The notes under the pieces were generated by a model that saw only the letters and a list, made by a program, of their open reading frames with translations, made no database searches and had not been told where the DNA came from. This document shows positions 41,525 to 50,634 of a DNA stretch of 64,000 nt, in pieces. Source of the stretch: Streptomyces hokutonensis (lineage in GTDB: Bacteria > Actinomycetota > Actinomycetes > Streptomycetales > Streptomycetaceae). How positions within the stretch are numbered: position 1 is the first letter of the stretch; each line of letters starts with the position of its first letter. Position numbers and translations under genes: made by a program. The stretch is from assembly GCF_000376565.1 (NCBI RefSeq), contig NZ_BARG01000045.1, positions 62,001-126,000 on the forward strand, in the 5' to 3' direction.

Positions 41525-41676
41525 GGGCCCACATCCGCGCTGCGGGACGCCATGGTGTGGGGCGCTGACATGTGCCGCGCTGCCATGGGGGCGGCCGTCA
41601 TGTGGAACGCGGCCACGTGCCGCGTCGCCGTGCCAGGCGCCGCCGCCACGTGGGGCATGGCCACATGGCGTGCCAT
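41521..41676 (-). CDS. Possible His/Met-rich small peptide (51 residues)
   Basis: Between the symporter stop and the kinase start the minus strand holds a complete small frame beginning MARHVAMPHVAAAPG and containing MAARHMSAPHTM. It has six His and six Met among 51 residues, in loosely repeated ARH/APH-V/M-A units, with about 86% G/C at third positions. Its TGA overlaps the ATG of the kinase gene (ATGA), the coupling style used elsewhere in this operon. The ribosome site (CACAGG) is weak. It could be a metal-binding peptide or only a coupling leader; it may also be chance. Confidence 0.4.
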   Translation of the reverse strand: MARHVAMPHVAAAPGTATRHVAAFHMTAAPMAARHMSAPHTMASRSADVGP

Positions 41677-41690
41677 CCTGTGCCGCGCTC

Positions 41691-43403
41691 TCACGCCTTC
41701 ACCTCCGCCCGTAGTTCCTCCGGCAGGTGGAAGCGGGCCAGGATCGCCGCCGTGCCTGTGGGCACGCGGCCCGGGGTGGCCAGGGACACCAGGACCATGG
41801 TGAGGAAGCCCAGCGGTACCGACCAGAGGGCGGGCCAGGCGAGCAGGGCGTGCAGGGGGCCGGTGCCGGGGAAGCCTGCCATGGTCGCGGCCACCGCGAC
41901 GAACGCCGAGCCGCCGCCGACCAGCATTCCGGCCGCCGCGCCGGGTGGGGTGAGCCGGGTCCACCAGATGCCGAGGACCAGCAACGGGCAGAAGGAGGAG
42001 GCCGATACGGCGAACGCGAGGCCCACCGCGTCGGCGACGGGCAGCCCGCCGACCACGACGCTCGCTACTAACGGGACGACCATGGCGAGGACCGTGCCGA
42101 GCCTGAAGTGCCGTACCCCGCGCGACGGGAGGACGTCCTGGGTGAGAACGCCCGCGACGGCCATGGTGAGTCCCGACGCGGTGGACAGGAACGCGGCGAA
42201 GGCGCCGCCCGCGACCAGCGCGCCGAGCAGATCGCCGCCGACGCCGCCGATCATGCGGTCGGGCAGCAGGAGTACGGCCGCGTCGGCGTCGCCGGTGATG
42301 GTGAGTTCGGGGGTGTAGAGGCGGCCGAGGGCGCCGTAGACAGGCGGGAGGAGGTAGAAGGCGCCGATGAGGCCGAGGACGGCGACCGTGGTGCGGCGGG
42401 CGGCGACGCCGTGCGGGCTGGTGTAGAAGCGGACGACGACGTGTGGCAGGCCCATGGTGCCGAGGAAGGTGGCGAGGATGAGGCCGTACGTGGCGTACAG
42501 CGGGCGTTCCTCGCGGCTGGCGGCCAAGGACGTCGACATGCCGCCGTTGGTGCCGCGGTCGGCGACCGGGACGGTGGCGCCCTTGGCGAAGGTGAGGCGG
42601 GTGCCGGCTCCGATGTGGTGGGTTCCGGTGGGGAGTTGGAGCCGCTCGGCACGGTGGCGCCGACCGTCGACCGTGCCGTTCACCGTGACGGTCAGGGGGT
42701 GGTCGAGTTTGAGGTCGAGGGTGTCGTCGACGCGGACGACGCGCTGTTCGCGGAAGGCGGCCGGTTCCTCGAAGGCGTGCCGGGGCGCTCCGTCGCTCTG
42801 CCAGGCGAGGACCAGGAAGAGCGCGGGGACGAGCAGCGCGGTGAGCTTCAGCCAGTACTGGAAGGCCTGGACGAAGGTGATGCTGCGCATGCCACCCGCG
42901 GCGACGGTCGCGACGACCACGACCGCCACGATCAGCCCGCCGAGTGAATCGGGCGCCCCGGTAAGAACCGTCAACGTCAGCCCCGCGCCCTGGAGTTGAG
43001 GCAGGAGATACAGCCAGCCGACCCCGACGACGAACGCGCCCGCGAGCCGCCGTACCCCGTGCGAGGCGAGCCGGGCCTCGGCGAAGTCGGGGAGGGTGTA
43101 GGCGCCGGAGCGGCGCAGCGGCGCGGCGACGAAGAGCAGCAGGACCAGGTATCCGGCGGTGTAGCCGACGGGATACCAGAGCATGTCGGGGCCCTGGACG
43201 AGGACCAGTCCCGCGATGCCGAGGAATGAGGCGGCAGAGAGGTATTCGCCGCTGATGGCGGCTGCGTTGAGGCGGGGGCCGACGGTGCGGGAGGCGACGT
43301 AGAAGTCGGAGGTGGTGCGGGATATGCGCAGGCCGAAGGCGCCGACGAGGACGGTCGCCACGACGACGAGGGCGACCGCCGGTACCGCATAACTGGAGTT
43401 CAT
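41691..43403 (-). CDS. Sodium/solute symporter, acetate (ActP/MctC-like) type
   Basis: The 570-residue SSS-family symporter has about 13 helices; YVASRTVGPRLNAAAISGEY and SAASFLGIAGLV near the N-terminus and AAFLSTASGLTMAVAG in the middle match the cation/acetate branch. Between helices 6 and 7 (about residues 205-285) lies a long extracellular insert, also seen in related ActP/MctC proteins. It overlaps the DUF485-like gene (ATGA), the constant partner of such transporters. Probably imports acetate, propionate or pyruvate under control of the flanking LytS/LytTR pair. Confidence 0.88.
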   Translation of the reverse strand: MNSSYAVPAVALVVVATVLVGAFGLRISRTTSDFYVASRTVGPRLNAAAISGEYLSAASFLGIAGLVLVQGPDMLWYPVGYTAGYLVLLLFVAAPLRRSGAYTLPDFAEARLASHGVRRLAGAFVVGVGWLYLLPQLQGAGLTLTVLTGAPDSLGGLIVAVVVVATVAAGGMRSITFVQAFQYWLKLTALLVPALFLVLAWQSDGAPRHAFEEPAAFREQRVVRVDDTLDLKLDHPLTVTVNGTVDGRRHRAERLQLPTGTHHIGAGTRLTFAKGATVPVADRGTNGGMSTSLAASREERPLYATYGLILATFLGTMGLPHVVVRFYTSPHGVAARRTTVAVLGLIGAFYLLPPVYGALGRLYTPELTITGDADAAVLLLPDRMIGGVGGDLLGALVAGGAFAAFLSTASGLTMAVAGVLTQDVLPSRGVRHFRLGTVLAMVVPLVASVVVGGLPVADAVGLAFAVSASSFCPLLVLGIWWTRLTPPGAAAGMLVGGGSAFVAVAATMAGFPGTGPLHALLAWPALWSVPLGFLTMVLVSLATPGRVPTGTAAILARFHLPEELRAEVKA

Positions 43404-43759
43404 CGGTCCTCGACGAGGCGCACGAAGTCACGCTCGTTGCGTTCGGCGCGGCGCACGTACCAGAGGGCGAGCAGGACGAGCGGGGCGTAGAGGCAGAAGC
43501 CGAGGACCAGCCATTCGAGGCGGCGGGAGTCCGGGGTCGCCGCGAACACCAGGGGCAGCGGGCCGACGAGGAGGACGAGGACCGCAAACACCGTGAGGGC
43601 GGCACGGAGTTGGGTGCGCATGAGGGAGCGGACGTAGGTGTGGCCGAGGGTGGTCTGTTCGTCGATCTCGGTGCGGGGGCGGGAGTAGCCGGAGGCACGG
43701 CGGGTGCGGCGGGGCGGCCCGGTGACAACGACCCTGCGCTCGGTGGGTTCCTGAGGCAC
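43400..43759 (-). CDS. DUF485-like membrane protein (symporter partner)
   Basis: The 119-residue protein has a charged, Arg-rich N-terminus (RRVVVTGPPRRTRRASGYSR) and two transmembrane helices (AALTVFAVLVLLVGPLPLVF and WLVLGFCLYAPLVLLALWYV). Size, topology and location directly before an ActP-like symporter match YjcH/DUF485 proteins of unknown role. GTG start with GGAGG eight bases upstream; it begins two bases after the response-regulator stop. Confidence 0.78.
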   Translation of the reverse strand: MPQEPTERRVVVTGPPRRTRRASGYSRPRTEIDEQTTLGHTYVRSLMRTQLRAALTVFAVLVLLVGPLPLVFAATPDSRRLEWLVLGFCLYAPLVLLALWYVRRAERNERDFVRLVEDR

Positions 43760-43761
43760 CG

Positions 43762-44511
43762 TCAGGACCTCCGCATCAGCAGGTCCCGCAGTTCGCGGGT
43801 GTGGCGGCGGCTGACCTGGAGTTCCTCGCCGCCGACCAGGACGCTCACCGTCCCTGCGTCCAGGCGGAGTTCGCCGATGTGGCGCAGGGCGACGAGATGG
43901 CGGCGGTGGATGCGGACGAAGCCGCGCGAGCGCCAGCGGTCCTCGAGGGTGGAGACCGGGATACGGACGAGGTGGCTGCCGCGGTCGGTGTGGAGGCGGG
44001 CGTAGTCGCCCTGGGCCTCGACGTGGGTGATGTCGTCGACGGCCACGAAGCGGGTGACACCGCCGAGTTCGACGGCGATGTGGTCGGGGTCGGGTTCGTG
44101 CACGGGTATCCGCGGTGCCGCGCCGCCGAGTTCGGCCGCCCGGCGCACCGCCTCGGCGAGCCGTTCCTTGCGGACGGGCTTCAGCACGTAGTCGACTGCC
44201 TTGAGATCGAAGGCCTGTACGGCGAAGTCCTCGTGCGCCGTGACGAACACGACGAGCGGCGGCTGCGCGAATCCGGTCAGCAGCCGTGCCAGGTCGAGCC
44301 CGTCGAGCCCGGGCATCTGGATGTCGAGGAAGACGACGTCGATGGCTTCGGGTCCGCCGGGGCCGGACTCCAGGGCGCGGTTGATGCGGCGCAGCGCCTC
44401 GGTCGCGTCGCCCGCGCCCTCCGCGCTGCCGATGCGTGGATCGGCGTTCAGCAGATAGAGCAGCTCCTCCAGTGAGGGGCGTTCGTCGTCGACGGCGAGG
44501 GCGCGCAGCAT
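43762..44511 (-). CDS. LytTR-family response regulator
   Basis: The 249-residue protein has a receiver domain with D63 in VVFLDIQMPGLDG and K in DYVLKPVRKERL, and a C-terminal LytTR DNA-binding domain (VAVDDITHVEAQGDYARLHT, FVRIHRRHLVALRHI). It opens the five-gene minus-strand unit ending with the LytS-type kinase. It probably activates the symporter genes. Start ATG at 44511; divergent from an Lrp regulator, 77 bp away. Confidence 0.93.
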   Translation of the reverse strand: MLRALAVDDERPSLEELLYLLNADPRIGSAEGAGDATEALRRINRALESGPGGPEAIDVVFLDIQMPGLDGLDLARLLTGFAQPPLVVFVTAHEDFAVQAFDLKAVDYVLKPVRKERLAEAVRRAAELGGAAPRIPVHEPDPDHIAVELGGVTRFVAVDDITHVEAQGDYARLHTDRGSHLVRIPVSTLEDRWRSRGFVRIHRRHLVALRHIGELRLDAGTVSVLVGGEELQVSRRHTRELRDLLMRRS

Positions 44512-44588
44512 GAACGTGGAGTGTAGGAGGAATTCGTACGCCTGGACATGTACCCGGCGTGGACGTCCCCGCTGGATACAGTGCCGAC

Positions 44589-45092
44589 ATGAACAGCAGG
44601 ACCACGCCGTTCGACGAGCTCGACCGGAAGATCATCAACGCGCTGATGGCGAACGCGAGGACCAGCTTCGCCGAGATCGGCGCGGCGATCGGGCTGTCCG
44701 CGACGGCCGTGAAGCGGCGGGTGGACCGGCTGCGGGAGACGGGTGTGATCACCGGGTTCACGGCGACCGTACGGCCGTCCGCGCTCGGGTGGCGCACGGA
44801 GGCGTACGTGGAGGTGTACTGCGAGGGCGCCGCGCCCCCCAGGCGGCTCGCGGAGGTGGTGCGCAACCATCCGGAGATCACCGCGGCGATGACGGTGACC
44901 GGCGGCGCGGACGCGCTGCTGCATGTGCGGGCGACCGATGTGGACCACTTCGAGGAGGTGCTGGAACGGATCCGGCAGGAGCCGTTCATCCGGAAGACGA
45001 TCAGTGTGATGGTGCTGTCCCACCTCCTCCCGGAAAGCCCCGAAGCGGGTGCCACCCACCCCGCGCCGGGCGACGCATCAGACGTGCGCTGA
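44589..45092 (+). CDS. Lrp/AsnC-family regulator
   Basis: The 167-residue protein has an AsnC helix-turn-helix (LDRKIINALMANARTSFAEI, LSATAVKRRVDRLRETGVIT) and a RAM ligand domain (TGGADALLHVRATDVDHFEE). It directly precedes dimethylargininase and ornithine aminotransferase genes in the same direction, so it likely controls arginine or ornithine catabolism in response to an amino acid. A GATACA box lies 8 bp before the ATG, so the leader is short or absent. Confidence 0.9.
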   Translation: MNSRTTPFDELDRKIINALMANARTSFAEIGAAIGLSATAVKRRVDRLRETGVITGFTATVRPSALGWRTEAYVEVYCEGAAPPRRLAEVVRNHPEITAAMTVTGGADALLHVRATDVDHFEEVLERIRQEPFIRKTISVMVLSHLLPESPEAGATHPAPGDASDVR

Positions 45093-45215
45093 CCCCGTCC
45101 AAGACGCAGCATTCCTGCGCGGACACGCAGCCTTCATCGCTTGTCGCGCGTATTGGTCTCTTCCTACCTTGGTGTCAACCCCAGTCGACATCACAGGAAG
45201 CGGAGGAACCCCTCT

Positions 45216-46028
45216 GTGCCCGAGACCCGTGTGCGGCGCCGGCGGCGCTTTCTCGTCTGCGAACCCAGACACTTCGCCGTGCAGTACGCGATCAACCCCT
45301 GGATGCATCCCGACGCCCAGGTCGACGTCGATCTCGCCCAGGAGCAGTGGCGAACACTGATCGACACCTACCGCGAGCACGGCCACACCGTCGACACCGT
45401 GCCCCCGGCCCCCGGCCTCCCGGACATGGTGTTCGCCGCGAACTCGGCGGTCGTCGTCGACGGCCGCGTCTTCGGCTCCCTCTTCCACGCGCCCGAGCGG
45501 CGGCCCGAGTCCGACCACTACGACATGTGGTTCAAGGCGGCCGGCTACGACGTCTACCGCCCCGAGTCGGTGAGCGAGGGCGAGGGCGACCTGATCCCGA
45601 CCGGCCGCTATCTGCTGGCCGGCACCGGGTTCCGTACGACCCGCGAGGCCCATCGCGAGGTGCAGGAGTTCTTCGGCGTCCCGGTGATCAGCCTGACGCT
45701 GGTGGACCCGTACTTCTACCACCTGGACACGGCGCTGTTCGTCCTCGACGAGGACAACATCTGCTACTACCCGGAGGCGTTCTCGCCGGGCAGCCGCGAG
45801 GTGCTCGCGCGGCTGTTCCCGGACGCGGTGCTCGCGACCCGTGAGGACGCGATGACGTTCGGCCTCAACTCCGTCTCCGACGGCCTGCACGTCTTCATCG
45901 CGCCCCAGGCCGAGGCTCTGGCCGCGCGTCTCGCCGAACGCGGCTACGTCCCCGTCCCCGTCGACCTGTCGGAGTTCCACAAAGCCGGCGGCGGCATCAA
46001 GTGCTGCACCCAGGAGATCCGCTCATGA
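45216..46028 (+). CDS. ddaH: Dimethylargininase / arginine deiminase superfamily hydrolase
   Basis: This 270-residue amidinotransferase-fold enzyme has LVCEPRHFAVQYAINPWM near the start, MVFAANSAVVVDGRV with the substrate Asp/Asn, DGLHVFIAP with the catalytic His, and C-terminal GGGIKCCTQEI with the nucleophilic Cys (C263 or C264). DDAH hydrolyses methylated arginines to citrulline; in actinobacteria the gene is regularly paired with rocD, as here, and the true substrate may be arginine itself. The GTG start follows GGAGG. The last codons overlap rocD (ATGA). Confidence 0.85.
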   Translation: MPETRVRRRRRFLVCEPRHFAVQYAINPWMHPDAQVDVDLAQEQWRTLIDTYREHGHTVDTVPPAPGLPDMVFAANSAVVVDGRVFGSLFHAPERRPESDHYDMWFKAAGYDVYRPESVSEGEGDLIPTGRYLLAGTGFRTTREAHREVQEFFGVPVISLTLVDPYFYHLDTALFVLDEDNICYYPEAFSPGSREVLARLFPDAVLATREDAMTFGLNSVSDGLHVFIAPQAEALAARLAERGYVPVPVDLSEFHKAGGGIKCCTQEIRS

Positions 46029-47251
46029 CCGCACCCGCCAGTGCCCGTACGTCCGCCGACCTCATCCGCGCCGAGGAGCCGGTCCTCGCGCACAACTACC
46101 ACCCGCTGCCCGTGGTGGTCGCCCGTGCCGAGGGGACCTGGGTGGAGGACGTCGAGGGCCGCCGTTACCTCGACATGCTCGCCGGCTACTCGGCCCTCAA
46201 CTTCGGCCACCGCCACCCCGTGCTGATCGACGCGGCCCACCGCCAGCTCGACCAGCTGACGCTCACCTCCCGCGCCTTCCACAACGACCGCCTCGCCGAA
46301 TTCGCCGAACGGCTCGCGGAGTTGACCGGCCTCGACATGGTGCTGCCGATGAACACGGGCGCGGAGGCGGTCGAGAGCGGCATCAAGGTGGCCCGCAAGT
46401 GGGCCTACGACGTGAAGGGCGTCCCCGCCGACCGGGCCACCATCGTCGTCGCGGCGGAGAACTTCCACGGCCGTACGACGACGATCGTCAGCTTCTCCAC
46501 CGACGAGTCGGCGCGGGCGGGCTTCGGTCCCTTCACGCCGGGCTTCCGGATCGTGCCGTACAACGACCTCGCGGCGCTGGAGGCGGCGGTCGACGAGACG
46601 ACTGCGGCGGTGCTGATCGAGCCGATCCAGGGCGAGGCCGGGGTGATCATCCCGGACGCGGGCTATCTGGCCGGTGTCCGCGAACTCACCACCCGCAAGG
46701 GCTGCTTGTTCATCGCGGACGAGATCCAGTCGGGTCTCGGCCGCACCGGCCGCACCCTCGCCGTCGAGCACGAGGGCGTCGTCCCGGACGTACTGCTGCT
46801 CGGCAAGGCGCTGGGCGGTGGCATCGTGCCGGTGTCGGCGGTGGTCGCGCGGCGCGAGGTGCTGGGGGTGCTGCACCCGGGCGAGCACGGCTCGACGTTC
46901 GGCGGCAACCCGTTCGCCGCGGCGGTCGGCACGGCGGTCGTCGAACTGCTGGAGACCGGTGAATTCCAGCGCAGGGCGGCCGAGTTGGGCGTGGTCCTGC
47001 GGGACGGTCTGACCGAGCTGGTCGGCAAGGGTGTCGTCGGTTTCCGCTCCCGCGGCCTCTGGGCGGGTGTCGACGTCGACCCGGCGATCGGCACCAGCCG
47101 CGAGATCAGCGAACGCCTCATGCGCGAGGGCGTGTTGGCCAAGGACACCCACGGCTCCACGATCCGACTGGCCCCGCCGCTGACCATCACGGCGGACGAA
47201 CTCCGGTCGGCCATGGGCGCGTTGGAGAGGGTGCTGACGCAAGGGGCGTGA
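46025..47251 (+). CDS. rocD: Ornithine aminotransferase
   Basis: The 408-residue class III aminotransferase carries PLP-binding K261 in LLLGKALGGGIVP, plus NTGAEAVESGIKVARKWAYD, FHGRTTTIVSFSTD and IADEIQSGLGRTG. Overall it matches ornithine-oxo-acid aminotransferase, which converts ornithine and 2-oxoglutarate to glutamate semialdehyde and glutamate. It overlaps ddaH by ATGA and ends in a strong terminator. Confidence 0.93.
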   Translation: MTAPASARTSADLIRAEEPVLAHNYHPLPVVVARAEGTWVEDVEGRRYLDMLAGYSALNFGHRHPVLIDAAHRQLDQLTLTSRAFHNDRLAEFAERLAELTGLDMVLPMNTGAEAVESGIKVARKWAYDVKGVPADRATIVVAAENFHGRTTTIVSFSTDESARAGFGPFTPGFRIVPYNDLAALEAAVDETTAAVLIEPIQGEAGVIIPDAGYLAGVRELTTRKGCLFIADEIQSGLGRTGRTLAVEHEGVVPDVLLLGKALGGGIVPVSAVVARREVLGVLHPGEHGSTFGGNPFAAAVGTAVVELLETGEFQRRAAELGVVLRDGLTELVGKGVVGFRSRGLWAGVDVDPAIGTSREISERLMREGVLAKDTHGSTIRLAPPLTITADELRSAMGALERVLTQGA

Positions 47252-47258
47252 GGTGACG

Positions 47259-47295
47259 GGTGGTTGGACCGGCGCGGGGAGTCGGTCCAACCACC
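47259..47295 (+). terminator. Intrinsic terminator after rocD
   Basis: GGTGGTTGGACCG and CGGTCCAACCACC form a perfect 13-bp stem with an 11-base loop, 8 bp after the rocD stop. The rest of the gap to 47424 shows nothing else. Confidence 0.85.
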
Positions 47296-47424
47296 GGTCC
47301 CGACCGCTGGCGGCCTCTGGGGGTGACGGTGTCGACCCGGGCCGTGCGCGCGAGCGGCCGCCCGGCAAGGTCACGGGCCTCGGCCGGGATCGCATGGACG
47401 CGCCCGACTCCCCCACAGAATCGG

Positions 47425-47712
47425 CTAGTTGTCCACCGCGGACCGCTCCGCCGAAGGACCGGCGTCCGCCAGGGCGGCCTGCGCCAGGAGACGGCGGGCC
47501 AGGTCGCGGGCCTCGGCCACCGTCAGTGAGGCCCAGAGGCCGGGTTCGCCCCGCACGACGGGACCCACGTCCAGGGTGACCCGGGTGATCGGCCGCTCCG
47601 GTAGCGCCAGCAGCAGCCGCTTCACCGCGACCTGCCGACCGCAGGTGGTCACCAACGGCGCTTCACCCGACGGCGGGAGCGACTCCTGCCCTGACCGAAT
47701 CATCTCGTCCAC
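47425..47712 (-). CDS. Conserved-type hypothetical protein
   Basis: The 95-residue soluble protein contains ITRVTLDVGPVVRGEPGLWA followed by SLTVAEARDLARRLLAQAAL, a beta-hairpin plus helix pattern I know from short unannotated actinobacterial proteins but cannot name. The GTG at 47712 has AGAAGGG five bases upstream; the ATG three codons later (47703) is the alternative. It is convergent with rocD. Confidence 0.55.
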   Translation of the reverse strand: MDEMIRSGQESLPPSGEAPLVTTCGRQVAVKRLLLALPERPITRVTLDVGPVVRGEPGLWASLTVAEARDLARRLLAQAALADAGPSAERSAVDN

Positions 47713-48166
47713 GACCCTTCTCTGAATACCCGGCGAGGTATCAGGAGCAGCGCCGGACGGGCCCGGGTTGTTCCCGCGCACCGGCTCCGCCACCCGTGCG
47801 GACCGCCACCAGGAACAGCGAATCGTGTTCGGCCTCGGCCGGCAGCGGGGCGTCGCCGTCCCGCTGCTCCGCCGGGAACGATCCGGAATCCCCCGGCCCC
47901 GGGCGCGGGACCGTGTGATGGCGGCCGAGCGGTCCCGATCACGGCGACGGTCCCGGCCGGGCCGCGTCTGCGGGCGGGGCCGCAGTAGCCCACCGTGCAG
48001 CGCCGCGCAGCGGACCGTGGTGGTCACGGACCCCCGGGTGAACCCCGGGCGAATTCTCGCCCGCCCTCCGGTCAGGACAGGGTCAAGGGGCGCGGTGGGG
48101 GCCGTGACGCCCTCATAAGATCGCTGGTACCGCCATCTTTCGTACGACTCCCCCTGGAGGCCGGGC
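47713..48166. other. 454-bp region without a supportable gene
   Basis: Several open frames exist on both strands but none has a start with a ribosome site, a recognisable domain or good amino-acid composition; they are Arg/Pro/Gly-rich, as random frames in GC-rich DNA are. On the minus strand one frame reads AEAEHDSLFLVAVRTGGG with no start codon. The efeO promoter should lie at the right end. Confidence 0.5.
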
Positions 48167-49420
48167 GTGCCCGGAACCGCGCGCGGCGCCGAAGCCGAAC
48201 CTGAGACCGAGCCCGCTCCCGCCGCCGGACATCGCCGTACCGTCCTGCTCGCGGCCGGTGCCCTGGTCGCCGTCGCGGCCGTGGTGGCCGGTGTGCTGGC
48301 GGCCCGGGGATCCGGATCGGATGGGAAGGCGACCGCTGCCGCCGGCGGGCCGCCGCACACCACCGTCGAGGTCGCGACCTCGGGCTGCGGCAGTGGCTGG
48401 ACGCATCCGCAAGCCGGACACCAGGTCTTCGAGCTGCACAACACGTCGAGCACGGCGGCCGAGGTGTATCTGACCGATCCGACGACCGGCGCGGTCTACG
48501 GCGAGGTCGAGGGGCTGGCACCGGGGACGGTGCGGCCGCTCGGGGTGACCCTGGGGAACGGTTCGTACGCCTTCAAGTGTCTGCCCGACGACGCCGACGC
48601 CGTGACCGGACCCACCGTGCGGATCACCGGGTCGAAGGTGAAGAGCGGACCGGCGGCCGTGCCGATCACCCAGCAGGAGCTGATCCCGCCCACGCTCGCC
48701 TATCAGAAGTGGATTCAGGGCCGGACCGTCGAACTGGCCCAGAAGACCGACGTGTTGAAGGCCGCCGTCGATCGCGGCGATCTCGCGGCGGCCCGCAAGG
48801 CCTGGCTGCCCGCGCATCTCGTCTACGAGCGGATGGGCGCCGCCTACGGCACGTTCGGCGACTCCGACGGAGCGATCAACGGCACCACGGCCGGACTGAA
48901 CGGCGGGGTGCGCGACGCCGGGTTCACCGGGTTCCACCGGGTCGAGTACGGGCTGTGGCACGGCGAGTCGGCGAGCGCTCTGCGCGGACCGGCCGATCAA
49001 CTCGCCAAGGACGTCCACGCGTTGGAGAGCAGCTGGCCCAGCCAGCGGATGGACCCGGCCGACACCGGGCTGCGCGCGCACGAAATCCTGGAGAACACCG
49101 TGCAGTTCGAGCTGACCGGCCGCACCGACTACGGCAGCGGCACCAACCTGGCCACCGCCCGCGCCAACCTCGGCGGCACCCGCGTACTGCTCGGATACCT
49201 GGCCCCGCTGTTGAAGACCCGGGACGCGGGCTACGGCGAACTCGGCGACTGGATGGACCGGGCGCAGCACACCCTGGACGGCTTCGACCACTCCGGGAAG
49301 TGGACGCCGCTGGCTCAACTCACCCGTCCGCAAAGGGAGAAGGTCGACTCCGACCTCGGCGGACTGGTGGAGCGGCTGGCCGACGTGGCCGCCCTCACGG
49401 ACGTACGGAGGACCGCGTGA
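48167..49420 (+). CDS. efeO: Iron uptake protein EfeO
   Basis: The 417-residue protein has a single N-terminal membrane anchor (TVLLAAGALVAVAAVVAGVL) where others have a signal peptide, a cupredoxin-like domain (about 60-165, with HPQAGHQVFELHN and a FKCLP Cys), and an imelysin/M75 domain with the HxxE motif in GFHRVEYGLW. EfeO binds iron outside the membrane and hands it to the EfeU permease. GTG start six bases after CTGGAGG. Overlaps efeB by GTGA. Confidence 0.9.
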   Translation: MPGTARGAEAEPETEPAPAAGHRRTVLLAAGALVAVAAVVAGVLAARGSGSDGKATAAAGGPPHTTVEVATSGCGSGWTHPQAGHQVFELHNTSSTAAEVYLTDPTTGAVYGEVEGLAPGTVRPLGVTLGNGSYAFKCLPDDADAVTGPTVRITGSKVKSGPAAVPITQQELIPPTLAYQKWIQGRTVELAQKTDVLKAAVDRGDLAAARKAWLPAHLVYERMGAAYGTFGDSDGAINGTTAGLNGGVRDAGFTGFHRVEYGLWHGESASALRGPADQLAKDVHALESSWPSQRMDPADTGLRAHEILENTVQFELTGRTDYGSGTNLATARANLGGTRVLLGYLAPLLKTRDAGYGELGDWMDRAQHTLDGFDHSGKWTPLAQLTRPQREKVDSDLGGLVERLADVAALTDVRRTA

Positions 49421-50634
49421 AGCGCGTGAACGAGGTGGGCCGCCGGGGATTCCTGGCGAGCGCGGCGGCCGTGGCCGGTGCCGGTCTGGTGGCCGCCGAC
49501 CGGGGTACGGCGTCGGCCGCGGCTGATACGGCCGCGCGCGTGCCCTTCCACGGGCTCCACCAGGCGGGCATCATCACCCCCGCCCAGCGCGCGACAGCGT
49601 TCGTCTCCTTCGACACGACCGCCGAGAACCGGGCCGAACTCTCCGATCTACTGCGGACGTTGACCGACCGGGCGCGTTTCCTGACCTCCGGCGGCAGTCC
49701 GGAGGACCTGGGCATCACCGCGCCGCCCGCCGACTCCGGCACCCTGGGCCCGGACCTCCCGGCCGACCGGCTGAGCGTCACGGTCGGCGTCGGGGCCTCG
49801 CTCTTCGACGACCGCTACGGGCTCGCGAAGCGCGTGCCCCGCCGGCTGACCGCGATGCCCGCCTTCCCCGACGACGACCTCGACTCCGCCTGGTGTCACG
49901 GTGATCTGAGCGTGCAGTTCTGCGCCGACACCTCCGACACCGTGCTGCACGCCCTGCGCGATGTCGCCCGGCACACGCGTGGGGGCATGCAGGTGCGGTG
50001 GCGGACGGACGGTTTCATCAGCCCGCCGCGTCCCTCGGGCACCCCGCGCAACCACCTCGGTTTCAAGGACGGCATCGCCAACCCGGAGGTGACCGACGCC
50101 CGCGCGATGAACGACCTCGTATGGGTGGGGGCCGGCGGCGGCGAACCGGCGTGGACGACCGGCGGAAGCTATCAAGTCGTACGCCTGATAAGGATGTTGG
50201 TGGAGTTCTGGGACCGGGTCTCCATCACCGAGCAGGAGCGGATGTTCGGCCGCGCCCGGGACACCGGCGCCCCGCTGGACGGGCGGCACGAGAAGGACAC
50301 GCCGAACTTCGCGCAGGACCCGCAGGGCGATGTGATCCCGCTGGACAGTCACATCCGGCTGGCAAATCCGCGCACCACGCAGAGTGCCGACCAGCGCATT
50401 CTGCGCCGGGGTTACAACTACGACCGGGGCATGGACAGCAACGGCAACCTCGACATGGGGCTGCTGTTCTGCTGCTACCAGCAGGACCTGGCCCGGCAGT
50501 TCGAGACCGTGCAGAAGCGGCTGGCCGGTGAACCGCTGGTCGACTACGTCTCGCCGTACGGCGGGGGCTACTTCTTCGCGCTGCCCGGGGTCCGCGACAG
50601 CGCCGACTGGCTGGGCCGCACCCTGCTGGCCTGA
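49417..50634 (+). CDS. efeB: Deferrochelatase/peroxidase EfeB (DyP type)
   Basis: The 405-residue protein has a Tat signal (GRRGFLASAAAVAGAGLVAA), followed by a DyP peroxidase fold with the catalytic GFKDGIANP motif (D218) and downstream haem-site segments such as IRRGYNYDRG-like ILRRGYNYDRGM. EfeB is exported folded with haem and helps iron release or oxidation for the EfeUOB system. It overlaps efeO. No efeU gene follows; the next gene is a phosphoesterase. Confidence 0.93.
   Translation: MKRVNEVGRRGFLASAAAVAGAGLVAADRGTASAAADTAARVPFHGLHQAGIITPAQRATAFVSFDTTAENRAELSDLLRTLTDRARFLTSGGSPEDLGITAPPADSGTLGPDLPADRLSVTVGVGASLFDDRYGLAKRVPRRLTAMPAFPDDDLDSAWCHGDLSVQFCADTSDTVLHALRDVARHTRGGMQVRWRTDGFISPPRPSGTPRNHLGFKDGIANPEVTDARAMNDLVWVGAGGGEPAWTTGGSYQVVRLIRMLVEFWDRVSITEQERMFGRARDTGAPLDGRHEKDTPNFAQDPQGDVIPLDSHIRLANPRTTQSADQRILRRGYNYDRGMDSNGNLDMGLLFCCYQQDLARQFETVQKRLAGEPLVDYVSPYGGGYFFALPGVRDSADWLGRTLLA

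Noticed and set aside
41521..43728. Long minus-strand frame through the symporter region
   Set aside because: Its sequence is Arg/Pro-rich low-complexity and lies in another frame of the clear symporter gene. Only its last part, the separate His/Met-rich ORF, was kept as a weak candidate.
47768..48118. Arg-rich plus-strand frame before efeO
   Set aside because: No ribosome site, no domain, and random-like Arg/Pro/Gly composition.
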